From contig JAFSOA010000009.1 of assembly GCA_017447265.1 (NCBI GenBank), positions 32,922 to 96,921 on the forward strand: 64,000 nucleotides of DNA, read 5' to 3'. The position numbers and the translations under genes are program-made. How positions within the stretch are numbered: position 1 is the stretch's first letter; each line of letters begins with the position of its first letter. The DNA comes from Bacteroidales bacterium. GTDB lineage: Bacteria > Bacteroidota > Bacteroidia > Bacteroidales > UBA932. Below, piece after piece: positions 10,149 to 18,953 of this stretch. A model generated the notes under the pieces. The model saw nothing but the letters and a program-made list of their open reading frames with translations, was not told where the DNA came from and did no database searches.

Positions 10149-11666
10149 TTAAATCAGGGATTTTCCGGTCATGGCGGCGGGCTGCGGGATGCCCATCAGC
10201 TTGAGGATGGTGGGGGCGATGTCGGCCAGGCGGCCGTCGCGCACCTCCTTCACGTCGTCGTCCACGACGATGAACTGGACCTGGTTGAGCGAATGCTGGG
10301 TGTTTTCAGTAAAGTCGTCGTTCACGGCGTGGTCGGCGTTGCCATGGTCGGCCGTGATGAGCACGGTGTAGCCGTTTTCGCGGGCGGTGCGGACCACGCG
10401 GCCGACGGCGCTGTCGATGTAGCGCACGGCGTCGCAGATCGGGCAGTATTTGCCGGTGTGTCCCACCATGTCGCCGTTGGCGTAGTTGAGGATGATCATG
10501 TCGTGTTTGCGCGTCTCGATGTCGGCGGTCAGGGCCTTGGTCACTTCTGGTGCGCTCATCTCGGGTTGAAGGTCGTAGGTAGCTACCTTCGGCGAGTTGA
10601 TGAGGATGCGGTCTTCGTTTTCATACGGGGCTTCGCGGCCGCCGTTGAAGAAGAAGGTGACGTGGGCGTATTTCTCGGTCTCAGCGATGCGGAGCTGCTT
10701 CTTGCCGGCCTTGGATACGACTTCGCCGAGGGTTTCCTGCACGTTTTCCTTGTCGAAGAGGATGTGCAGGCCGGTGAACTTGTCGTCGTACGGGGTCAGG
10801 CAGCAATAATAGAGCGGGATGGTGTGCATGCCCTGCTCCGGCATGTCAGTCTGGGTAAGGGCCGCGGTGATCTCGCGGGCGCGGTCGTTGCGGAAGTTGA
10901 AGAAGATCACGGCGTCGCCTTCCTCGATGGTGCCGACGGGTTTGCCGTCTTCGCCCACGATGCAGACCGGCTTGATGAATTCATCGGTGACGCCGGCGTC
11001 GTAAGAGGCCTGGATGGCGTCGGTCGCCGACGTGGCGGGCGTGCCGACCCCGTTGACGATCAGGTCGTAGCCTTCTTTCACGCGCTCCCAGCGCTTGTCG
11101 CGGTCCATGGTGTAGAAACGGCCGCAGATGGAAGCGACCTTGCCCGTTGTCTCGGCCATGACATGCTCGAGTTCGGCGACAAAGCCCTTGCCGCTGTGCG
11201 GGTCTGTGTCGCGACCGTCCATGAGGCAGTGCACGAAGACCTGCGAGAGGTTCATCTTGGCGGCTTCCGCCAGGAATTCGTAGAGGTGGTTGAGGGAACT
11301 GTGCACACCGCCGTGCGAGCAGAGGCCCATGAAGTGCAGCTTCTTGCCGGAGTCGGCCACGTAGGTGTAGGCGCGGCGGATCTCCTCGTTCTGCAGGAGG
11401 CTGTGGCTGCGGCAGGCGCGGTTGATTTTCACCAGGTCCTGGTAGACGATGCGGCCACCGCCGATGTTGAGGTGTCCCACTTCAGAATTGCCCATCTGCC
11501 CCTCGGGTAGTCCCACATCTTCGCCGCAGGCGTTCAGGTGCGAGAAAGGATATTTTTCGCGGAGGGCGTCGATTTCCGGCGTTCCGGCCGTGTAAATCGC
11601 GTTGGAATGGTCATGGCGACCTTCGCCCCATCCGTCCAGTATCATCAATAATACTTTCTTCTGCAT
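10149..11666 (-). CDS. gpmI: 2,3-bisphosphoglycerate-independent phosphoglycerate mutase
   Basis: The 505-residue enzyme interconverts 3- and 2-phosphoglycerate in glycolysis and gluconeogenesis using two manganese ions. It begins [12 protein letters not shown], with the first metal aspartate, and has the phosphoserine motif [10 protein letters not shown] near residue 60. [10 protein letters not shown] near the C-terminus supplies further metal ligands. The ATG at 11666 is preferred over upstream in-frame codons because the protein then starts just before the conserved [19 protein letters not shown] -7 element at 11703-11710 overlaps the promoter region of the divergent RNase R gene. The 91-residue EF-hand gene follows in the same unit. 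Length is typical of the family. Confidence 0.96.
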   Translation of the reverse strand: MQKKVLLMILDGWGEGRHDHSNAIYTAGTPEIDALREKYPFSHLNACGEDVGLPEGQMGNSEVGHLNIGGGRIVYQDLVKINRACRSHSLLQNEEIRRAYTYVADSGKKLHFMGLCSHGGVHSSLNHLYEFLAEAAKMNLSQVFVHCLMDGRDTDPHSGKGFVAELEHVMAETTGKVASICGRFYTMDRDKRWERVKEGYDLIVNGVGTPATSATDAIQASYDAGVTDEFIKPVCIVGEDGKPVGTIEEGDAVIFFNFRNDRAREITAALTQTDMPEQGMHTIPLYYCCLTPYDDKFTGLHILFDKENVQETLGEVVSKAGKKQLRIAETEKYAHVTFFFNGGREAPYENEDRILINSPKVATYDLQPEMSAPEVTKALTADIETRKHDMIILNYANGDMVGHTGKYCPICDAVRYIDSAVGRVVRTARENGYTVLITADHGNADHAVNDDFTENTQHSLNQVQFIVVDDDVKEVRDGRLADIAPTILKLMGIPQPAAMTGKSLI

Positions 11667-11702
11667 AATATTTATTATTTTTGTAGATACAATTTGAAGT
11701 GG

Positions 11703-11710
11703 CAAAAGTA
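11703..11710 (-). promoter_or_regulatory. -7 promoter element of gpmI
   Basis: TACTTTTG on the minus strand matches TAnnTTTG and gives a leader of roughly 32 nt. It overlaps the 5' end of the divergent RNase R region, where a near-match TACAATTTG (11688-11696) may serve the plus strand. Confidence 0.55.
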
Positions 11711-11719
11711 AGGAATAAT

Positions 11720-13801
11720 ATGGGAATTTCGAATCGAAAGAGTACCAAAAAGAAAAAAAATGCCGCGCAACCGCGTGAAGGCGCGCTCAAACGGGCAAAG
11801 CGCCTGGCCCGGGGCGGGCAGGAACCGGTCCGGACGACGGAACGGCGCTCCAGGAGCCTGGAGGAGTTTGAAGGGACTGTCTCGCTCTCGCGCGACGGCT
11901 TCGGTTTCGTGAAAGCGGAGGGCCTGAAAGACGACGTGTTCATTCCGATGCGGAAGCTGCATTTTGCGCTCAACGGGGACTTTGTGAAGATCGCCGTGTC
12001 GAAGCGGCGCATCCAGTCCGGCCTGAAAGGCCGCAGCCTGGAGGGGGAAGTAGTCAAGATCATCCATCGCAGCACGAAACCCCATATCGGCGTGCTGGTG
12101 GTCCGCGGACGTCAGGTCTGGGCCATCGTCGAGAGCAAAAACATGCCCTATGACATCCGCATTGACGTGCATGATCCGGAAGAACTGCCGGAAATCGGCG
12201 GCCAGAAAGCCGCGCACGGCATGAAGGTCGCCGTGCTGGTGACCGACTGGCCCAAGCGCAGCGCCGAGCCGCTGGGCCGCATCGTGGATGTGCTGGGCAT
12301 GCCCGGTGAAAACGATACGGAAATGCACGCCATCCTGGCGGAGTACCAGCTGCCTTACCGCTTTGAAGCTGAGGTGGAAAAGGCGGCCGACAAGATCTCC
12401 GACGCCATCACGTCGAAAGACCTGGCCGGGCGTCGCGATTTCCGCGGTGTGACCACGTTCACCATCGACCCGACCGACGCCAAGGATTTTGACGATGCGC
12501 TTTCGTACCGCCGGCTCGAGAACGGCAACGTCGAGGTGGGCATCCACATTGCCGATGTCACGCACTATGTGACGCCGGGCTCCGTGATCGACAAGGAAGC
12601 GTTTGCCCGCGGCACCTCGGTCTACCTGGTGGACCGGACCATCCCTATGCTGCCCGAAAACCTCTCGAACAAGCTCTGTTCGCTCCGTCCGCACGAGGAC
12701 AAGCTCACCTTCAGCGCCGTATTCGAGCTCAACGCCAAGGCCAAGGTCATCGGCCAGTGGTTCGGCCGCACCGTCATCAACTCGGACCAGCGCTTCGACT
12801 ACGAGCAGGCCCAGCAGATCATCGAGACGAAAGAGGGCCCGCTCGCCGAAGAGATCCAGGCGCTGCACGAACTGGCCTCCATCCTGCGCAGGCAGCGTTT
12901 CGAGAAGGGAGCCATCTCGTTCGAGCGGCCCGAGATGAAAGTCATCGTGGACGAGACCGGCAAGCCGCTGGATGTGATCCAGAAAGAGAGCAAGGAGAGC
13001 AACTGGCTCATCGAGGAGTTCATGCTGCTGGCCAACCGCTGCGTGGCGGAATATGTCACTAAAAAATGCAAGGCGAAGAATCCGACCTTCGTCTATCGTA
13101 TCCACGAGAATCCGGATCCGGAGAAGCTCGACAGCCTGCGCCAGTTTGCCAAAAACTTCGGACACAAGCTGGGCGACACGTCGAATCCGAAGGAGGCGGC
13201 GGGGGCGCTCAACGCGCTGATGAAGGAGTCCAAGGGCAAGCCGGAAGAGAATGCGCTGCAGCTGCTGGCGCTCCGCAGCATGGCGCGGGCGCGCTATTCT
13301 ACCGACAATGTGGGACATTATGGCCTGGCGTTCCAGTACTATACGCATTTCACGTCGCCCATCCGCCGTTATCCCGACATGATGGTGCACCGGCTGCTGG
13401 CCATGTACATGGACGGCGCGACTTCGCAGGACAAGCTCTACTTCGAGGACTGCTGCGAGCACTGTTCGGTGCGGGAGCAGATTGCGACCGATGCGGAGCG
13501 GGCTTCCATCAAGTACAAGATGGTGGAATTCATGCAGGACAAGATCGGCCGCGTGTTCGACGGGCATATCAGCGGTCTCACGGAGTGGGGCATCTATGTG
13601 GAGATCGAACCGACGAAGGTGGAGGGCATGGTTGCGTTGCGGGACATCCGTTTCGACTGGTTCCAGTTCGACGAGGAGAAGTACGAGACGCGGGCGAAGG
13701 CATCCGGCAAGGTTTATCGTCTGGGAGACCCGGTGAAGGTTCGTGTTCTCCGGGCCAATCTGGAACAAAAAATCATAGATTATGAATGGATTGAAGAATA
13801 A
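11720..13801 (+). CDS. rnr: Ribonuclease R (RNB-family 3'-5' exoribonuclease)
   Basis: This 693-residue exoribonuclease degrades structured RNA in the 3'-5' direction. A lysine-rich N-terminus leads into cold-shock-type domains (about 30-190), then the RNB catalytic domain with [15 protein letters not shown], which carries the magnesium-binding aspartates. A C-terminal S1 domain follows ([18 protein letters not shown]). I take the ATG at 11720 as the start; a GTG at 11699 is in frame but falls within the probable promoter region. The gene is divergent from gpmI. Its stop at 13801 is followed immediately by stacked repeats, not by a terminator. Length is close to other Bacteroidota homologues. 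Confidence 0.95.
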   Translation: MGISNRKSTKKKKNAAQPREGALKRAKRLARGGQEPVRTTERRSRSLEEFEGTVSLSRDGFGFVKAEGLKDDVFIPMRKLHFALNGDFVKIAVSKRRIQSGLKGRSLEGEVVKIIHRSTKPHIGVLVVRGRQVWAIVESKNMPYDIRIDVHDPEELPEIGGQKAAHGMKVAVLVTDWPKRSAEPLGRIVDVLGMPGENDTEMHAILAEYQLPYRFEAEVEKAADKISDAITSKDLAGRRDFRGVTTFTIDPTDAKDFDDALSYRRLENGNVEVGIHIADVTHYVTPGSVIDKEAFARGTSVYLVDRTIPMLPENLSNKLCSLRPHEDKLTFSAVFELNAKAKVIGQWFGRTVINSDQRFDYEQAQQIIETKEGPLAEEIQALHELASILRRQRFEKGAISFERPEMKVIVDETGKPLDVIQKESKESNWLIEEFMLLANRCVAEYVTKKCKAKNPTFVYRIHENPDPEKLDSLRQFAKNFGHKLGDTSNPKEAAGALNALMKESKGKPEENALQLLALRSMARARYSTDNVGHYGLAFQYYTHFTSPIRRYPDMMVHRLLAMYMDGATSQDKLYFEDCCEHCSVREQIATDAERASIKYKMVEFMQDKIGRVFDGHISGLTEWGIYVEIEPTKVEGMVALRDIRFDWFQFDEEKYETRAKASGKVYRLGDPVKVRVLRANLEQKIIDYEWIEE

Positions 13802-13811
13802 CGGTCGCTAT

Positions 13812-13882
13812 GCGGCTCTGGTTTCCGTCTCGCTCGCAGAAAAATGCTCGCTCACCGGAAACACACCCGCCGCTTCGCTCCC
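13812..13882 (+). repeat. Interspersed structured repeat, copy A
   Basis: The element begins GCGGCTCTGG and ends CCCGCCGCTTCGCTCC. GTTTCCG (13821-13827) pairs with CGGAAAC (13856-13862) around a 28-nt loop containing CGCTCGCAGAAAAATGCTCG. Related copies are at 58336 and, inverted, at 59629. Confidence 0.75.
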
Positions 13883-13888
13883 TTCCAT

Positions 13889-13945
13889 GTCCCGCTCGCA
13901 GAAAAATGCCCGCGGCTCCGCAAAACACCCGCCACTACGCTCGCT
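13889..13945 (+). repeat. Interspersed structured repeat, partial copy A2
   Basis: This truncated tandem copy lacks the left stem arm. It keeps GTCCCGCTCGCAGAAAAATG, then CGCGGCTCC, AAAACACCCGCC and a variant right flank. It matches the inverted copy at 59629 more closely than it matches copy A beside it. Confidence 0.65.
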
Positions 13946-13952
13946 TCCCGTC

Positions 13953-13973
13953 ATGCCGGGCTTGATCCGGCAT
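13953..13973. repeat. Short palindromic repeat overlapping a start codon
   Basis: ATGCCGG and CCGGCAT enclose the 7-nt spacer GCTTGAT. Sister copies at 19984 and 48193 read ATTCCGG/CCGGAAT, a paired T-A to G-C change. The first three bases are the likely ATG of the following gene. Confidence 0.7.
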
Positions 13974-14810
13974 CTCATAGCGATCTTCGTCCTATTCCTG
14001 TCGGTCCTCCCGCTGCGGGCGCAGGAGACGGAGTTGCTGTGGACCGGTGAATGGCATCACGAAGTTGTGGCCGAGGGGATTACGCTGCACTGTGCGGCTT
14101 TCAAGGGCACGTTGTTCGATGCGAATCAGTATCTCTGTGTACTGGAGGTGGCGCCGGGGGCGCGGTTCGACATCGTGCCGGCCGGGGAACGCACGCTCGA
14201 GAAAACGACGGCGCTGGCCGGACGTTACGGCGCCGTCGCGGCCATCAACGGCTCTTTCTTCAATATGAAGGCGCCCTACGGTTCGGTCAACTACCTGCGC
14301 GTCGACGGCGAGGAACTGGCGCCGAATGCCTATGACGGCTACGAGAATAAAACCGGAGGCCGCAGCACGCGGCAGACCGGTGCCGTTGCGACGTTCAAAG
14401 GGGGGCTGTACGTGCTCAAGGCGGATGCCATCGCCCGCTGGGAGCGGGACATCGAAGCGGAAGACGTCGTGACGACGGGTCCGATGCTGCTGATCGGCGG
14501 CGAACGCGAGCCGATTGTCGTCAACGATTTCAATACGCGGCGCAATCCGCGCACGGCGGTCGGCCGCCGGAGCGACGGGACGGTGCTGCTTGTGGTGGCC
14601 GACGGCCGCAACGCCGAGGCGGCCGGCCTGACGATGCCGGAATTGCAGCAGGTGATGCAGGCGCTGGGTTGTGCCGATGCTGTCAACCTCGACGGCGGCG
14701 GCTCCACCGCCATGGTCGTACGCGGCAAGGTCGTCAATCATCCCAGCGACAACCGTCGCTTCGACGCCGCTGGCGAACGTGCTGTCGCCAACGCGATCAT
14801 TGTCCGCTGA
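13953..14810 (+). CDS. Secreted phosphodiester glycosidase family (NAGPA/DUF2233) protein
   Basis: The 285-residue protein has a signal peptide (hydrophobic IAIFVLFLSVLPL, then RAQE) followed by a NAGPA-type domain. Typical strings are AINGSFFNMKAPYGSVNYL near residue 100, NPRTAVGRRSDGT, and VNLDGGGSTAMVV near the C-terminus. Relatives hydrolyse phosphodiester-linked N-acetylglucosamine or related exopolysaccharide linkages; the substrate here is unknown. The frame is open back to 13782 inside the RNase R end, but that stretch only translates interspersed repeats. I choose the ATG at 13953, which itself lies in a palindromic repeat that encodes the first residues MPGLIRH. It converges with recO eight bases downstream. 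Confidence 0.85.
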   Translation: MPGLIRHLIAIFVLFLSVLPLRAQETELLWTGEWHHEVVAEGITLHCAAFKGTLFDANQYLCVLEVAPGARFDIVPAGERTLEKTTALAGRYGAVAAINGSFFNMKAPYGSVNYLRVDGEELAPNAYDGYENKTGGRSTRQTGAVATFKGGLYVLKADAIARWERDIEAEDVVTTGPMLLIGGEREPIVVNDFNTRRNPRTAVGRRSDGTVLLVVADGRNAEAAGLTMPELQQVMQALGCADAVNLDGGGSTAMVVRGKVVNHPSDNRRFDAAGERAVANAIIVR

Positions 14811-14818
14811 TCCGGCCC

Positions 14819-15484
14819 TCACGCCAGCACGGCGTGGAGGACGTCGAGCGATTTGGCGTCGATGGTGGTGCCCAGGTGGTGGGAAAGATACTGTAACATT
14901 TTGCGGGAAAAGGCCTGGCGGCGGTCGGCGGAAAGCGGAATGGCCATCGCCGTCTCGAAAGGCGAACGGAGCAGCAGCCGGAGCAGGTCTGTCTCCGCCG
15001 GTGTGAAAAGGCCTTGCGGCTCCACCGGATCGCCCGGCATGAAGCCCAGCTGCACGGCATAACTCACCAGAAACCAGAGCGGGAAGTTGGCTACGCTGCC
15101 CCTTTCCCGGTCCAGCATGTCAATCGCCTCGCAAAGCCAGTCAAAAAACTGCGGATCGGCGAGTTCCGTGGTGAAGCTGCGGTAGAGCACCTCGCTGAGA
15201 AACATGGCCACGCTGCTTTTCACGCGGTTGGCGCGGATCTCATGCAGCACGGCGGCGGGCTCCCATTCACGCAGCCACGCCAGCGAACTCCTGGGCGATT
15301 CGGCGCTCACCACGTCGAGCACGCTGAGCGGATAGAAAGCCGCTACGGCGTTCCCGCGCTTGATGCCGCGCACGAGAAAGCTGCGGCGTCCGCTCTGCGC
15401 GTCGATGGCGTGCAGCACGACGCTCGATTCGGCGTATTTCGTCAGATGGAGGACGACGATCCGGGATTTTGCAACAGATGGCAT
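14819..15484 (-). CDS. recO: DNA repair protein RecO
   Basis: RecO helps load RecA on SSB-coated single-stranded DNA together with RecR. The 221-residue protein has the N-terminal OB-fold (SRIVVLHLTKYAESSVVLHAI) and the helical C-terminal part ending in LSHHLGTTIDAKSLDVLHAVL, which is the usual family close. The zinc-finger cysteines found in some RecO proteins are not evident, as is common in Bacteroidales. The start overlaps the end of rdgB by 43 bp on the same strand, so the two genes are translationally linked. The gene converges with the secreted glycosidase gene. Confidence 0.88.
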   Translation of the reverse strand: MPSVAKSRIVVLHLTKYAESSVVLHAIDAQSGRRSFLVRGIKRGNAVAAFYPLSVLDVVSAESPRSSLAWLREWEPAAVLHEIRANRVKSSVAMFLSEVLYRSFTTELADPQFFDWLCEAIDMLDRERGSVANFPLWFLVSYAVQLGFMPGDPVEPQGLFTPAETDLLRLLLRSPFETAMAIPLSADRRQAFSRKMLQYLSHHLGTTIDAKSLDVLHAVLA

Positions 15485-16047
15485 TGCAGCAGGCGCATGG
15501 CCTTTCCGCGGTGGGAAAGCCGGTTCTTTTCTTCAATGGAAATCTCGGCGATGGTCAGGTCGAGACCTTCTGGAACAAAAATTGAATCATAGCCGAAACC
15601 TTGGACGCCTTCGCTCTCCTGCAGGGCGATATGACCTTCGCAGGTTCCTTCGAAAACGTGGAGCCTGCCGTCCTGGATGAGCGATACGACACAGCGGAAA
15701 CGCGCGGTCCGCTTTTCGAAAGGCAGTCCTTCGAGTTCTTTGAGCAGCCTGCGGCGATTGGCGGCAGGGTCCTTGTCACTGCCGGCATAGCGGGCTGAAT
15801 AGACCCCCGGCGCACCGCCGAGCGCATCGACTTCGAGGCCGGTGTCGTCGGCGAAACAGTCCTCCTGAAACAGGTTCCAGACGGCACAGGCTTTCTGGAT
15901 GGAGTTGCCGCGGAGGGTGTCGTGGGTTTCGGGGAGGTCGCCCGGGAAACCGAGCGAAGCCGGTGTCCGTACCTGGAAGGCGGGTCCCAGAATTACCTGG
16001 GCTTCTTCCTGCTTGTGCGGATTGTTGGTGGCAAAGATGAGCTTCAT
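15442..16047 (-). CDS. rdgB: XTP/dITP diphosphatase (HAM1/RdgB family)
   Basis: This 201-residue house-cleaning enzyme hydrolyses dITP, XTP and related non-canonical purine nucleotides to monophosphates. It begins with the family signature KLIFATNNPHKQEEA, has FADDTGLEVDALGGAPGVYSARYAG near residue 66, and GFGYDSIFVPEG near residue 150, which hold substrate and metal contacts. The start at 16047 is the only reasonable one. A TATCTTTG -7 element lies at 16067-16074 on this strand, giving a leader of about 15 nt. It is divergent from the S41 protease gene and overlaps recO downstream. Confidence 0.95.
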   Translation of the reverse strand: MKLIFATNNPHKQEEAQVILGPAFQVRTPASLGFPGDLPETHDTLRGNSIQKACAVWNLFQEDCFADDTGLEVDALGGAPGVYSARYAGSDKDPAANRRRLLKELEGLPFEKRTARFRCVVSLIQDGRLHVFEGTCEGHIALQESEGVQGFGYDSIFVPEGLDLTIAEISIEEKNRLSHRGKAMRLLQCHLLQNPGSSSSI

Positions 16048-16066
16048 GGCAAATGCTTAGGAGAAC

Positions 16067-16074
16067 CAAAGATA
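16067..16074 (-). promoter_or_regulatory. -7 promoter element of rdgB-recO
   Basis: The minus strand reads TATCTTTG, an exact TAnnTTTG match, 19 nt before the rdgB ATG. Confidence 0.6.
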
Positions 16075-16087
16075 CGGATAAAATTGC

Positions 16088-16095
16088 TATTTTTG
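16088..16095 (+). promoter_or_regulatory. -7 element of the S41 protease gene, leaderless type
   Basis: TATTTTTG ends 8 nt before the ATG at 16104, so transcription should begin within a few bases of the start codon. Confidence 0.55.
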
Positions 16096-16103
16096 TGCGT
16101 TAT

Positions 16104-17687
16104 ATGAGCAGACAGATGAAAAGAATGATGAAAGGGACGGCCCTGGCCGTCGTACTGTTGCTGGGTGTCGCCGCTCCGCAGGGGCGGGCGCAGAGCCAGC
16201 ACTTCAAACTGGGACAGAGCATGGAAATCGAGTATGCCGTGCTGCAGGAACTGGCACAGGCTTACGTCGACACCATCCAGTTCGACAAGATGATTCTTTC
16301 CGGGGTGCGGGCGATGCTTGCCTCGCTCGACCCGTATACGGTATACATCTCTGAAGAAGAAGGCGACGACTTCGAGCTGATGACCACCGGCAACTATGGT
16401 GGCGTGGGGTCGCTGATCCGCAAGCTGCCCGGCGAGGGCGTGCGCATCATCGAGCCGTACGAGAATTCGCCGGCCACCAAGGCCGGCCTCCAGCCCGGCG
16501 ACATGATCCTGGAAATCGACGGCCTTCCCGTCTATGACGAGACTTCTGAACAGAGTTCGGGACGCATGAAGGGACAGCCGGGTACGGACGTGCAGTTCAA
16601 GGTGGTCAAGGGCCGTACGAAAGATACCGTCGACCTCGTGGTCACACGCGAGCGCATCCATGTGTCGGACATCGCCTACGCCGGCATCTACCGCGACGAC
16701 ATCGGCTACATCCTGCTCTCCGGCTTCACGGCCAATATGGCCGAGGAATTCAAGGAGGCCGTCCGCCAGCTCAAGGAAGCGGGTGCCAGGCGACTGGTCA
16801 TCGACCTGCGCGACAATGGCGGCGGCGTGATGGACGAAGCCATCAACCTCGTCTCGACCTTCGTGCCCAAGGGTACGCTGGTGGTGTCGTCGAAGGGCCG
16901 TGTGGAAGAGATGAACCGCCAGTACCTGACCACCGAGGCGCCGCTCGATACGACCATGCCGCTGCTGGTCATGGTCAACGGCCATTCCGCTTCCGCGTCG
17001 GAGATCACGGCCGGCGCCCTGCAGGACCTGAAGCGCGCCACTATCGCCGGCGAGCGTTCGTTCGGCAAGGGCCTCATCCAGTCCGTGCGCCCCATGCCGT
17101 ACAACTCCCAGATGAAACTCACCACCGGCAAGTACTACACGCCGAGCGGACGCTGCGTGCAGGCCATCGACTATAGCAACCGTCACGAAGACGGCTCGCT
17201 CGACAAGGATCCGGGCGGCGGCATCGCCCCCGACATCGAAGTGACCAGCCCGCTGCTGAGCCGCCCCACGGCGTCGCTCGTGTACTACGACATTCTCGGC
17301 TCCTATGCCATCGAATACTTCCTGGCCCACAAGAGTATCGACCGCGACTTCCACCTGAGCGATGCGGAATATGAAGACTTCGTGCACTATGCCGCCGCCC
17401 AGGACTTCGACGCCCGCACCGCCGCCCAGACCGCGCTCGACCAGATGATCAAGGCCGCCAAGGCCGAAGATCTCTATGACAATTACAAAGAGGAGATCGA
17501 AGCGCTGCAGAAGAAGGTCAACATGGACAAGGAAACGGTGCTGCGCGCCAAGAAAGACGAGATCCAGCCTCTTCTCGAACAGGAGATAGTCACCTGCTAT
17601 TACTTCAACCGCGCCAGCGTGCCGGTGGCCCTCCGCTACGACGGGCAGCTTCGGGAAGCTGTCGACAAATGGCTGTCCCGGCAGTGA
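16104..17687 (+). CDS. C-terminal processing protease, S41 family
   Basis: This 527-residue periplasmic serine protease has a signal peptide (GTALAVVLLLGVAAPQGRAQ). A PDZ domain follows (about 95-170, with GVGSLIRKLPGEGVRIIEP and AGLQPGDMILEIDGLPV). The S41 catalytic domain carries the nucleophile serine in NGHSASASEI near residue 296 and the general-base lysine in GERSFGKGLIQS. Such enzymes trim C-termini of envelope proteins. A C-terminal extension of about 140 residues is predicted helical. I start at the ATG 8 nt after a clean -7 element; an in-frame codon farther upstream at 16053 would lie in front of the promoter. It converges with the U32 gene. Confidence 0.92.
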   Translation: MSRQMKRMMKGTALAVVLLLGVAAPQGRAQSQHFKLGQSMEIEYAVLQELAQAYVDTIQFDKMILSGVRAMLASLDPYTVYISEEEGDDFELMTTGNYGGVGSLIRKLPGEGVRIIEPYENSPATKAGLQPGDMILEIDGLPVYDETSEQSSGRMKGQPGTDVQFKVVKGRTKDTVDLVVTRERIHVSDIAYAGIYRDDIGYILLSGFTANMAEEFKEAVRQLKEAGARRLVIDLRDNGGGVMDEAINLVSTFVPKGTLVVSSKGRVEEMNRQYLTTEAPLDTTMPLLVMVNGHSASASEITAGALQDLKRATIAGERSFGKGLIQSVRPMPYNSQMKLTTGKYYTPSGRCVQAIDYSNRHEDGSLDKDPGGGIAPDIEVTSPLLSRPTASLVYYDILGSYAIEYFLAHKSIDRDFHLSDAEYEDFVHYAAAQDFDARTAAQTALDQMIKAAKAEDLYDNYKEEIEALQKKVNMDKETVLRAKKDEIQPLLEQEIVTCYYFNRASVPVALRYDGQLREAVDKWLSRQ

Positions 17688-17720
17688 TTCTTCCGTTTCC
17701 GGCAGCCTGCCGCCAGGCGC

Positions 17721-18953
17721 TTACTTGAACAGATAGACCTTGTCGCCCCGGCGGACTTTTTCCGGGACAGGGATGGAGCAGAGGTCGCCTTTGGCGGCCT
17801 CTTCCAGGATATGCGCATCGTCGAGCCGGATCTCGGCCGGACTGACTTCCAGCACGCCGGTGGTGGACCCGCAGATCAGTAGCGGATCGCCCACCCGGAA
17901 CGACCCTGTCTCCAGCAGGATCTCCGCCACGCCGAGCCGGGCGTAATAGTCCGTCACGCGACCCAGGTAGACTTTCGTGCGGGATGCCTGGTTGCCGTAG
18001 ACGCTGCTCCATTCGCCCAGCCGGGCGCCCTGGTAGTAGCCGTCCCAGAAACCGCGGTTGAACACGGTCGCCAGGCGCTCTTTCAGCGCTTGTGCCAGCG
18101 CCGGCGTGAAAGCCCCCTTCTCGACGGCATCCGCCGCTTCGCGGTAGGCACCCGCCGCCGTCTTGACGTATTCCGCGCTGCGCGCCCGTCCCTCGATCTT
18201 GAACACCGACACGCCCGCCGCTGCCATCTTGTCGAGAAACTCGATGGTACACAGGTCTTTGGGCGACATGATGTATTGGTTGTCGATGTGCAGCTGCCGC
18301 CCGGAATCCAGGTCCGTCACCTCGTAGCCGCGCCGGCACACCTGGTAGCAGTTGCCCCGGTTGGCCGACGCTGCATGCTCATGGAGCGACAGGTAGCATT
18401 TCCCCGAAACAGCCATGCACAGGGCTCCGTGGCAGAACATCTCGATCTGTACCGGACGGCCCGAAGGACCGCAGAGGCCCTCACGGTCGATGGCTTCCCG
18501 GATGGCCTTCACCTGGTGCAGGTTGAGCTCGCGGGCCAGCACGACTACGTCGGCGAACTGGCTGTAGAAACGCAGGCTTTCCAGGTTGGAGATGCTCAGC
18601 TGCGTGGAGATGTGCACTTCAAGTCCGCGGGCGCGGGCGGCGGCGATGGCAGCCATGTCGGAGCAGATTACGGCGCTGACGCCGGCTTCGGCGGCGGCAT
18701 CGAGCACTTCCCGCATGGCCGGCAAATCCTCGTCGTAGAGGGTGATATTGAGGGTCAGATAGCTGCGCAGGCCTTTATCCCGGCAGATCGCGCAGACTTG
18801 ACGAAGGTCTTCCGGTGCAAAGTTGTTGGCGGAATGTGAACGCATGTTGAGCCGGCCGATGCCGAAATACACGGAGTCGGCACCGCCCTGGATGGCCGCC
18901 TGCAGGCATTCGAAATTGCCCGCCGGCGCCATGATCTCAAGCTTATTTTTCAC
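17721..18953 (-). CDS. U32 family protein, TrhP-like
   Basis: The 410-residue protein begins LEIMAPAGNFECLQAAIQGGADSVYFG and contains the U32 signature EMFCHGALCMAVSGKCYLS near residue 170. The cysteines of this region and those following (GNCYQVCRRGY) are those that bind an iron-sulfur cluster in characterised members. U32 proteins were named as peptidases, but several bacterial members hydroxylate RNA: TrhP acts on tRNA uridine 34 and RlhA on 23S rRNA. The length and N-terminal start fit the TrhP group best. It overlaps the upstream polyprenyl synthase by 11 bp, so both are probably one transcript. The exact substrate is not decided by sequence. Confidence 0.88.
   Translation of the reverse strand: MKNKLEIMAPAGNFECLQAAIQGGADSVYFGIGRLNMRSHSANNFAPEDLRQVCAICRDKGLRSYLTLNITLYDEDLPAMREVLDAAAEAGVSAVICSDMAAIAAARARGLEVHISTQLSISNLESLRFYSQFADVVVLARELNLHQVKAIREAIDREGLCGPSGRPVQIEMFCHGALCMAVSGKCYLSLHEHAASANRGNCYQVCRRGYEVTDLDSGRQLHIDNQYIMSPKDLCTIEFLDKMAAAGVSVFKIEGRARSAEYVKTAAGAYREAADAVEKGAFTPALAQALKERLATVFNRGFWDGYYQGARLGEWSSVYGNQASRTKVYLGRVTDYYARLGVAEILLETGSFRVGDPLLICGSTTGVLEVSPAEIRLDDAHILEEAAKGDLCSIPVPEKVRRGDKVYLFK

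Noticed and set aside
13782-13952. An N-terminal extension of the phosphodiester glycosidase to an ATG inside RNase R
   Set aside because: The extension only translates interspersed repeats. The signal peptide begins at 13953.
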